From Bacteroidota bacterium (GTDB taxonomy: Bacteria > Bacteroidota > Bacteroidia > Chitinophagales > Chitinophagaceae), in the NCBI GenBank assembly GCA_947461985.1, contig CANHNT010000155.1, positions 1 through 5,191 on the forward strand: a stretch of DNA of 5,191 nucleotides, given 5' to 3'. Positions within the stretch are counted from its first letter, which is position 1. Each line of letters starts with the position of its first letter. Shown piece by piece: positions 1-5,191 of the stretch. Under the pieces are notes generated by a model. That model saw nothing but the letters and a program-made list of their open reading frames with translations, did not search any database and had not been told where the DNA came from. The position numbers and the translations under genes are program-made.

Positions 1-1460
1 ATTGTTTAGAAGATAGGTATTTGTTGGCTGAAGATGCTATTAGCAAAGGATATAATAAGGAATTGTTAGTAAAAGCAGGTTTGGTTTATGATAGAAATGA
101 TAAACTTCAAGCAATTTATCATGGACGGGTTACGTTTCCGATTCATAACCAAAGTGGAAGAGTGATTGGGTTTGGTGCTAGAATTTTAAAATCGAATGAC
201 AAGTCTCCTAAATATATTAACACTCCAGAAAACGAAATTTATTATAAAAGCAAAACGCTTTATGGCATTTACTTCGCTAAAAATTTAATTAGCAAAGAAG
301 ATGAATGTTTACTGGTAGAAGGATATACAGATGTAATTTCATTGCATCAAGCTGGAATAGAAAATGCAGTGGCTAGCAGTGGCACTTCGTTAACTGAAGA
401 ACAATTAAAATTAATAAAACGCTATACTAAAAACCTGACAATCTTATATGACGGAGATGCAGCAGGTATAAAAGCTGCATTGAGGGGTTTAGATATGGCC
501 ATTGAGCAAGGCTTAAATGTTCAGGTTGTTTTATTGCCTGATAACCATGACCCAGATAGTTATGTTCAAAAAGTGGGTGTTGAGGAGTTTAAAAATTACA
601 TAAAAAACAATAAAAAAGATATCATTCTTTTTAAATTAGAAGCTTCGCTAAAGGAAGCTAAAGATGATACCATTAAGAAGTCAGAGTTAATTAATGATAT
701 TGCAGATACTATTTCTAAAATAAATAAATTAGAAGAATTTAGTAAACAACAAGATTATATTAGACGTTGTGCTCAATTATTGCAAATTGAAGAAGCTGGT
801 TTGATTTCTTTAGTGAATAAAAAAATTAGAGATAAAGTTGTTAAAAATGATTTTGCGAATAAACAAGAAGCCGATGAACTTGCTTTAAAAGCTGAACCTC
901 AGCAAAATCAGGAGCAGCAAATAGTAACCGATTTATTACAAAAAGATTATTTGCAAGAAAAAGGTTTAATAAGAATACTTATTGAATACGGTAAACAACC
1001 TTTTGATGAAACCTTTAATGTGGCAGATTATATTCGTAATAGAGTTGAGAATAATGATTTTGTAAATGTTGGTTGGCGAACTATTTTTGAGTTTTTTTAC
1101 AAGACAGTTGATACCACTTTAGAATATCCTGATGCGAGAACATTTACTTATCATGATGATGAACAAATAAGAAGCTTTAGTATTGAAGCATTGTACTTTC
1201 CATATGATTTAAGTCCAAATTGGGTAGAAAAACATCAAATAGCCACACCTACAAAAGATTCATTATATGTAGATGATGTAAACCATACCGTTAATTTTTT
1301 TATGCTCCGGAAAATTAGGAATTTATTTAATACCTATGCTGAGGAATTAAGCAAGGTTACTCAATTAGATGAAGAGATAATTCTACAACGCTCTTGGGCA
1401 GAGCTAAAAAGAATGGAGATTGAACTCCTTAATAATTACAAAACAGTAATGGTAAGATAA
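1..1460 (+). CDS. dnaG: DNA primase DnaG (5' end missing)
   Basis: Makes the short RNA primers for leading- and lagging-strand DNA replication and works with the DnaB helicase at the fork. The frame is already open at the left edge (first whole codon at 3), so the first in-frame TTG at 21 is not the true start; 485 residues are visible. The N-terminal zinc-binding domain and the first part of the polymerase core, roughly 160 residues judged against E. coli DnaG, lie outside. Numbering from the first visible codon: the conserved core segment FPIHNQSGRVIGFGARIL is at about 45-62. The Toprim domain follows at about 102-185, with EGYTD (Glu106), YDGDAAG (Asp150, Asp152) and DPD (Asp183, Asp185), the metal-binding acidic residues of the family. 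The remaining 300 residues are lysine- and glutamate-rich and should contain the helicase-interacting C-terminal domain, which is poorly conserved. All key catalytic residues are intact. The gene ends in TAA, 22 bp from the convergent barrel gene. Confidence 0.96.
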   Translation, partial: CLEDRYLLAEDAISKGYNKELLVKAGLVYDRNDKLQAIYHGRVTFPIHNQSGRVIGFGARILKSNDKSPKYINTPENEIYYKSKTLYGIYFAKNLISKEDECLLVEGYTDVISLHQAGIENAVASSGTSLTEEQLKLIKRYTKNLTILYDGDAAGIKAALRGLDMAIEQGLNVQVVLLPDNHDPDSYVQKVGVEEFKNYIKNNKKDIILFKLEASLKEAKDDTIKKSELINDIADTISKINKLEEFSKQQDYIRRCAQLLQIEEAGLISLVNKKIRDKVVKNDFANKQEADELALKAEPQQNQEQQIVTDLLQKDYLQEKGLIRILIEYGKQPFDETFNVADYIRNRVENNDFVNVGWRTIFEFFYKTVDTTLEYPDARTFTYHDDEQIRSFSIEALYFPYDLSPNWVEKHQIATPTKDSLYVDDVNHTVNFFMLRKIRNLFNTYAEELSKVTQLDEEIILQRSWAELKRMEIELLNNYKTVMVR

Positions 1461-1482
1461 ATATAAAATATCTACTTATAGA

Positions 1483-2118
1483 TTAATAACTAATTCCTAA
1501 GTGCACCTGAAATATTTGGTTAGTCCAGACTTCATACGTATTTATCGTATTTAAATTATTTAATCCTACTATAATTCTTGCACCCATATTCAATTTTAAT
1601 GAATGCGAATCACCTCCCGATTGATACCAAAAACCACCAATAAAATTGTAATTATTATTTTTTAATATTTTAATGCCACTTTCAAGCAGCTCACTCTTAT
1701 CTATAACAGATACATTTGCACTGTATTGAGGGCCTATTTGCAACCAAAACTTTTGAGTACATTTAATATTCAATAAAATTGGCAATGAAATTGTTTGAAA
1801 TCTGAAATTACCAACCGTTAAACTATCATTAATACGTTTATAATACTGTTTATATAAGCCATAAAAACTAGAGTCGGTAGTGATTTCATTTTGAGTCCAC
1901 ACGGATTCTAGTTGTAAGCCAATTCTATGTTTATTTAAATTAATAAAAGCCCCTACTTGTGGACCTGTTGAATATACATTTTTCAAGCCGTCTCCATTCA
2001 TTTTTTGGGCTTGTAATCCTCCTTTTAAACCAAATGATAAATCTAATGCTGCTACAATATATGTAGAGAAAATAAAAGGAAGAATTAACATACTTTTTAA
2101 TAGAAAACGATTATTCAT
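1483..2118 (-). CDS. PorT-like outer-membrane beta-barrel protein
   Basis: A predicted small outer-membrane protein of 211 residues. Residues 1-24 look like a Sec signal peptide: MNNRFLLK gives positive charge, a hydrophobic core MLILPFIFSTYIVA follows, and cleavage is likely near the Ala-Ala at 23-24. The mature part alternates short amphipathic strands (LSFGLKGGL, QVGAFINL, HRIGLQLESVW, QTISLPILLNIKC, FWLQIGPQYSANV, LKLNMGARIIVGL, FQVHLGISY) with polar loops. It ends in an aromatic Tyr, as expected of a barrel recognised by the BAM machinery. The motifs GLKGG near the mature N-terminus and SLPILLN in the middle are typical of Bacteroidota PorT-type barrels (outer membrane protein beta-barrel domain). 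The frame extends upstream to a TTG at 2175, but the ATG at 2118 gives a proper signal peptide and leaves the -7-like box outside the gene. Substrate and role cannot be read from the sequence; it need not be the gliding/type IX secretion PorT itself. Confidence 0.8.
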   Translation of the reverse strand: MNNRFLLKSMLILPFIFSTYIVAALDLSFGLKGGLQAQKMNGDGLKNVYSTGPQVGAFINLNKHRIGLQLESVWTQNEITTDSSFYGLYKQYYKRINDSLTVGNFRFQTISLPILLNIKCTQKFWLQIGPQYSANVSVIDKSELLESGIKILKNNNYNFIGGFWYQSGGDSHSLKLNMGARIIVGLNNLNTINTYEVWTNQIFQVHLGISY

Positions 2119-2122
2119 GCTA

Positions 2123-2130
2123 CAAAAATA
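2123..2130 (-). promoter_or_regulatory. Candidate Bacteroidota -7 box for the barrel gene
   Basis: Read on the minus strand this is TATTTTTG, a full match to the Bacteroidota housekeeping -7 consensus TAnnTTTG. It ends only four bases before the ATG at 2118. No -33 TTTG is at the usual spacing; the nearest ATTG (2155-2158 on the minus strand) is 24 bp away, rather than about 19-21. In AT-rich DNA such an octamer can occur by chance, so this is a candidate only. Confidence 0.4.
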
Positions 2131-2172
2131 AACATTTAATTGACTTTTTTTATACAATATAAGATTCTGTAT

Positions 2173-2186
2173 CAATTTTCAAATTG
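2173..2186. repeat. Short perfect inverted repeat in the divergent spacer
   Basis: CAATTT and AAATTG form a perfect 6-bp inverted repeat separated by two bases (CAATTTTCAAATTG). Its right arm contains the ATTG that would be the -33 element of the dcd promoter. It could be a small operator for a dimeric regulator, or simply chance in AT-rich DNA. Confidence 0.35.
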
Positions 2187-2214
2187 CTACTATAGCATTC
2201 CAAGTGTACATTTG
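2183..2214 (+). promoter_or_regulatory. Candidate promoter of dcd
   Basis: A -33-like ATTG (2183-2186) and a -7 element TACATTTG (2207-2214, full match to TAnnTTTG) are separated by 20 bp, which fits the Bacteroidota sigma-ABfr promoter layout. Transcription would start around 2219-2221, leaving a leader of about 13-15 bases before the dcd ATG at 2234. The box lies inside the upstream reading-frame extension that begins at the GTG at 2204, which supports the ATG at 2234 as the true start. Confidence 0.6.
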
Positions 2215-2233
2215 CAAAAATCTTAATATAGAA

Positions 2234-2770
2234 ATGATTTTATCTGACAAAAAAATATTACAAGAAATAGAAAAAGGAACGATTAAAATTGTGCCTTATC
2301 ATAGAGACTGTTTGGGCAGCAACTCATACGACGTTCATTTAGGAAAGCACTTAGCAACCTATGTAGACAGAGAATTAGATGCTAAAAAGCATAATACCAT
2401 CAAACATTTTGATATTCCAGAAGAAGGATATGTATTAGAACCAGGTGCTTTTTATTTAGGCGTTACAGATGAATATACTGAAACCCATGAACATGTTCCG
2501 TTTTTGGAGGGCAAATCGAGCACTGGCCGCTTAGGCATTGATATACATGCAACAGCAGGAAAAGGTGATGTAGGATTTTGTGGCAATTGGACCTTAGAAA
2601 TTTCAGTGAAACAACCTGTAAGAGTATATGCAGGAATGCCTATTGGACAATTAATTTATTTTCCTGTAGATGGAGAAATTGAAGTAAAATACAATAATAA
2701 AGCAGGTGCAAAATACAGTGGGCAAATTAATAAACCAGTTGAAAGCATGATGTGGAAGAATAGTTTTTAG
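2234..2770 (+). CDS. dcd: dCTP deaminase
   Basis: Deaminates dCTP to dUTP in the cytoplasm, feeding dUMP to thymidylate synthesis; the family is a homotrimer related to dUTPase. The 178-residue protein starts MILSDKKIL, the usual beginning of the family, which fixes the start at 2234 rather than at the in-frame GTG 30 bases upstream. Conserved blocks are NSYDVHLG (30-37), EGKSSTGRLGIDIHATAG (92-109), GNWTLEI (117-123), YAGMPIGQLIYF (132-143) and AKYSGQ (159-164). By alignment with E. coli Dcd, Ser95 and Arg99 match Ser111 and Arg115, Ala108 matches Ala124, and Glu122 matches the catalytic Glu138. Nothing is missing. Sequence alone does not exclude a bifunctional deaminase/dUTPase. It is preceded by its own candidate promoter; ccmE follows after 92 bp on the same strand, so read-through is possible but unproven. 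Confidence 0.96.
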   Translation: MILSDKKILQEIEKGTIKIVPYHRDCLGSNSYDVHLGKHLATYVDRELDAKKHNTIKHFDIPEEGYVLEPGAFYLGVTDEYTETHEHVPFLEGKSSTGRLGIDIHATAGKGDVGFCGNWTLEISVKQPVRVYAGMPIGQLIYFPVDGEIEVKYNNKAGAKYSGQINKPVESMMWKNSF

Positions 2771-2862
2771 TTTTAAATTTTTAGTTATTTTCAAACTCAA
2801 GAATATTTACCCAAACGCTACACTACTAAATAATAAATAACTAAACTTAAAAAAATAATAAA

Positions 2863-3261
2863 ATGAAAAAATCAAGCATATTCGCATTAGTTATTATTGC
2901 TATTGCATTAGGATTTATATTAAGCATGGTCGGTGATTTTAGCAGTTATGAAACTTTTGCAACTGCTGAAGCAAAACCAGGAAAAGAGTATCAAATTATT
3001 GCCAAGTTGGATACTATAAATAATAAAATGGAATATGATCCAATCAAAGATCCGAACCATTTTGTTTTTTTTGCAAAAGATGATGCAGGCGCTGTAAAAA
3101 AAGTAAATTTCACAGGCACAAAACCGCAAGATTTTGAACGCAGTGAAAAATTAACGATGACAGGCACAATGGAAAATGGGGAATTCATATGCAATAAAAT
3201 TTTAATGAAATGTCCATCAAAATACAAAACAGATCAAGTTGCCTTGGGAACGAAAAGCTGA
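2863..3261 (+). CDS. ccmE: Cytochrome c maturation heme chaperone CcmE (CxxxY type)
   Basis: Binds heme covalently on the outer face of the inner membrane and passes it to CcmF during System I cytochrome c maturation. The 132-residue product has one N-terminal membrane anchor (about 5-24, SIFALVIIAIALGFILSMVG). The periplasmic OB-fold domain follows, with EYQIIAKLD (42-50), HFVFFAKDD (66-74), VNFTGTKPQDF (81-91, the counterpart of the family's V-Y-x-G-x-x-P-x-x-F block), TGTMENGEFICNKILMKC (100-117) and then CPSKY (117-121). Classical CcmE has HxxxY at this last site, with His as the heme-linking residue; here Cys117 replaces it while Tyr121 is kept. A second cysteine, Cys110, lies nearby. 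The start ATG follows an A-rich leader with no Shine-Dalgarno motif. ccmF follows 73 bp downstream, consistent with co-transcription. Length and anchor are normal for the family. Confidence 0.92.
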   Translation: MKKSSIFALVIIAIALGFILSMVGDFSSYETFATAEAKPGKEYQIIAKLDTINNKMEYDPIKDPNHFVFFAKDDAGAVKKVNFTGTKPQDFERSEKLTMTGTMENGEFICNKILMKCPSKYKTDQVALGTKS

Positions 3262-3262
3262 G

Positions 3263-3283
3263 GTCTTTTGTCTATTGTCTGTT
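3263..3283. repeat. Three tandem heptamers GTCTnTT after ccmE
   Basis: Two bases after the ccmE stop codon (TGA, 3259-3261), the sequence consists of three adjoining 7-bp units: GTCTTTT, GTCTATT and GTCTGTT. Only the fifth base of the unit varies. The repeat lies between ccmE and ccmF and does not code. Confidence 0.6.
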
Positions 3284-3291
3284 AACAGCAA
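3275..3291 (+). other. Weak hairpin between ccmE and ccmF
   Basis: TTG-T-CTG, loop TTAA, then CAG-CAA can pair as a six-base-pair stem with one bulged T; its centre is the perfect 10-bp palindrome CTGTTAACAG (3279-3288). No run of T follows, so it is not a convincing intrinsic terminator. At most it is an RNA-processing or attenuation element in the ccmE-ccmF transcript. Confidence 0.25.
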
Positions 3292-3334
3292 AATGAATTA
3301 AATTCTGAAAAATTAAACATTAAAAACTAAAAAA

Positions 3335-5191
3335 TTGAGTACTACCTTTTTAAACGAACATTTATTACCTGGAAAAATTGGACAGTTTTTTGTAATCCTT
3401 TCATTTATAGCTTCCATTGTTTCTGCAATTGCATTTATGGCATCTACCAATTCTAAATTATTGGAAGGTCAACAAAGTTGGAGAAAAATAGGGCGCACTT
3501 CATTTGTCGTTCACGCAATTTCTGTTTTCTCTATTTTTGGAATATTATTTTATATTATTTTCAATCATTATTTCGAATATAATTATGCTTGGGCACACTC
3601 AAGCAAAGCATTGCCCTTTAAATATTTATTGTCTTGTTTTTGGGAAGGGCAAGAGGGAAGTTTTTTATTATGGTCGGTATGGCATGCTATTTTAGGGATA
3701 TTTCTTTTATTTAGAAAAAATAAATGGGAAACACCCGTGATGTCTATTGTCAGTTTAGTTCAAATTATATTGAGCTCAATGTTAATTGGATTACATTTTT
3801 TTGGAGAAAAAGTAGGAAGCTCTCCTTTTCTTTTATTGAGAGACCAAATGAGCAATGCACCCATTTTTTCGCAACCTAATTATTTAGATTTTATTCAAGA
3901 TGGAAATGGTTTAAATCCTTTATTACAAAACTATTGGATGGTGATTCATCCTCCAATATTATTTTTAGGTTTTTCGGCTACCCTATTTCCTTTTGCATAT
4001 TCATTAGCCGCACTTTGGAAAAATGATTATGAAGACTTAACTCCTTCGCTTTTGCGCTGGTCTGTTTTTAGTGGAATGGTTTTAGGAACTGGCATTATGA
4101 TGGGTGGCGCTTGGGCTTATGAGAGTTTAAATTTTGGGGGATATTGGGCTTGGGACCCAGTAGAAAATGCATCGTTAGTGCCTTGGATTATCATGATAGC
4201 AGGTATGCATACAACAATGATTTATAAAGCCACAGGATACTCCTTAAAATCTACGTTGTTGTTTTTTATATTCTCATTTTCATTGGTTTTATATTCTACA
4301 TTTTTAACCCGAACGGGGATTTTAGGAGAAACCTCTGTGCATGCATTTACGGGTGAAGGTCATTCCATCTTTTATCATTTAATTTTGTTTGTATTTTTAT
4401 TTTTAGGATTAGGTTTATTCTTATTTTTTAAAAATTTCAAAAAAATACCTGACCATAAAAAAGAAGAAGAAGCACTTGCCTCTCGAGAATTTTGGATGTT
4501 TATTGGCGCTTTGGTTTTAATGATTTCAGTTGTACAAATTACGTACACAACATCAATGCCTGTTTGGAATAAAATGTTTGGTACAAAATTAACGATTACC
4601 GACCCAATCACGCATTACAACAAAATTCAAATTTGGATAACCTTGATTGTATTATTGGGAACTGCCTTAATTCATTTTTTGAAATTTAAAGACAGCAATA
4701 TAAAAGAGGTTGCAAAAAAAATCGCAATGCCAGTAATCGTTTCGTTAGCTTTTACCGTTCTGATTGCTTACTTACAAGATTTTACAAGGTTTCCTTTTCA
4801 ATTATTTTTATTTGCATCCATACTTACTGTTGTCGCCAATTTGTTTTATATCATAAACGTTATTAAATGGAAAGCAATTAAATGGGGAGGTTCCATTGCT
4901 CATATTGGTTTCGGATTGATGATGATAGGTATTTTAATTTCGGGATACAATAAACGAGTTATTTCCATAAATCGTTTAGGAGTTGATTTTGAAATGGGTA
5001 AGAAAACGAAAGAAGAGAATAAAAAAGAGAGCCGAGAAAATATTTTGCTTTTCAAAAATATTCCGGTAACAATGAATGGCTATTATTTAACCTATTTAGG
5101 AGATACTGTAGCAGAACCGAATCATTACTACAATATTCAATTTCAAAAAAGAGAAAAAGATACAGGAAGAGTAACTGAGCAGTTTGTATTG
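3335..5191 (+). CDS. ccmF: Heme lyase CcmF/CcsA-type cytochrome c biogenesis protein (3' end missing)
   Basis: An inner-membrane protein that takes heme from CcmE and takes part in ligating it to the CxxCH of apocytochrome c. The visible 619 residues are open to the right edge. A stop at 3314-3316 limits the start. TTG at 3335 gives STTFLNEHLLPGKIGQFF, the usual beginning of the family, and precedes the first membrane segment; the first ATG would remove that segment. Multiple hydrophobic helices are visible. Key sites are NPLLQNYWMVIHPP with His205; the WWD motif GGYWAWDPVENAS (268-280) in a periplasmic loop; His292 (AGMH); RTGILGETSVHAF with His336; and GSIAHIGFG with His523. By comparison with E. 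coli CcmF these match the two WWD-flanking histidines (173, 303) and the two b-heme ligands (261, 491), so the active features are complete. A Lys/Glu-rich segment (about 556-571) opens the soluble C-terminal part. Bacteroidota homologues are often longer than E. coli CcmF, so a sizeable tail may lie outside. Confidence 0.93.
   Translation, partial: MSTTFLNEHLLPGKIGQFFVILSFIASIVSAIAFMASTNSKLLEGQQSWRKIGRTSFVVHAISVFSIFGILFYIIFNHYFEYNYAWAHSSKALPFKYLLSCFWEGQEGSFLLWSVWHAILGIFLLFRKNKWETPVMSIVSLVQIILSSMLIGLHFFGEKVGSSPFLLLRDQMSNAPIFSQPNYLDFIQDGNGLNPLLQNYWMVIHPPILFLGFSATLFPFAYSLAALWKNDYEDLTPSLLRWSVFSGMVLGTGIMMGGAWAYESLNFGGYWAWDPVENASLVPWIIMIAGMHTTMIYKATGYSLKSTLLFFIFSFSLVLYSTFLTRTGILGETSVHAFTGEGHSIFYHLILFVFLFLGLGLFLFFKNFKKIPDHKKEEEALASREFWMFIGALVLMISVVQITYTTSMPVWNKMFGTKLTITDPITHYNKIQIWITLIVLLGTALIHFLKFKDSNIKEVAKKIAMPVIVSLAFTVLIAYLQDFTRFPFQLFLFASILTVVANLFYIINVIKWKAIKWGGSIAHIGFGLMMIGILISGYNKRVISINRLGVDFEMGKKTKEENKKESRENILLFKNIPVTMNGYYLTYLGDTVAEPNHYYNIQFQKREKDTGRVTEQFVL

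Noticed and set aside
1470..1483. ATCTA-CTTA-TAGAT hairpin between dnaG and the barrel gene as a terminator
   Set aside because: Only five AT-rich base pairs, no T-run on either side; too weak to call.
2119..2175. Upstream TTG start adding 19 residues to the barrel protein
   Set aside because: The extension would place polar residues ahead of the signal peptide and would contain the -7-like box; the ATG at 2118 gives a normal signal sequence.
2204..2233. Upstream GTG start adding 10 residues to Dcd
   Set aside because: The extension overlaps the -7 promoter box, and the family begins MILSD, which matches the ATG at 2234.
2764..2786. Direct repeat TTTTTAGTT (2764-2772 and 2778-2786) at the end of dcd
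   Set aside because: Short, very AT-rich, partly coding, and likely chance; no paired stem for a terminator.
2783..2792. TATTTTC as a -7 box for ccmE
   Set aside because: It does not match TAnnTTTG, with C and A in place of the last T and G, and no -33 partner is seen.
2920..3227. Two overlapping minus-strand reading frames opposite ccmE (2920-3129 and 2991-3227)
   Set aside because: They lie wholly inside ccmE, which is clearly coding by family motifs. Their products are rich in Phe, Ser and Ile, as expected of antisense to an AT-rich gene, and have no recognisable motif.
3504..3695. 63-codon plus-strand reading frame inside ccmF
   Set aside because: It is out of frame with the intact CcmF frame, which carries conserved residues through this stretch; a shadow frame.
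4375..4611. 78-codon minus-strand reading frame opposite ccmF
   Set aside because: Antisense to conserved CcmF sequence, low complexity (Lys/Asn/Pro runs), no promoter or family resemblance.

Overview
The window is an ordinary-looking piece of a low-GC chromosome from a member of the Bacteroidota. Four things point there. The DnaG, Dcd and CcmE/CcmF sequences are of the Bacteroidota type. There is a PorT-like outer-membrane beta-barrel gene. Promoter-like elements match the Bacteroidota -7 consensus TAnnTTTG. Start codons follow A-rich leaders rather than purine-rich Shine-Dalgarno motifs. I cannot place the organism below phylum with confidence.

Layout. Positions 1-1460 (+) hold the C-terminal three quarters of DNA primase (dnaG), whose 5' end lies outside the window. 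It converges, with a 22-bp gap, on a minus-strand gene (1483-2118) for a small secreted beta-barrel protein of the PorT-like family. A 115-bp divergent spacer (2119-2233) follows, with a -7-like box for each direction and a short perfect inverted repeat. Then come three plus-strand genes: dcd (dCTP deaminase, 2234-2770), ccmE (periplasmic heme chaperone, 2863-3261) and ccmF (heme lyase subunit, from a TTG start at 3335 and running off the right edge). The ccmF reading frame stays open for all 619 visible codons and is the longest gene here.

How they work together. CcmE and CcmF are consecutive players in System I cytochrome c maturation: CcmE carries heme on the periplasmic side and hands it to CcmF, which takes part in attaching it to apocytochrome c. 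The CcmE has the cysteine (CxxxY) version of the heme-binding motif instead of the classical HxxxY. CcmF keeps the WWD motif and all four histidines expected as heme ligands. dcd supplies dUTP for thymidylate synthesis and dnaG makes replication primers; their proximity to the ccm genes looks like chromosomal adjacency rather than a functional pathway.

No RNA genes, mobile elements, CRISPR arrays or phage genes were seen. No stretch longer than about 115 bp lacks a gene. I did not find evidence for an undescribed system; the best observations are the cysteine-type CcmE and small non-coding details (a heptamer tandem repeat after ccmE, and a -7 box abutting the start codon of the barrel gene).
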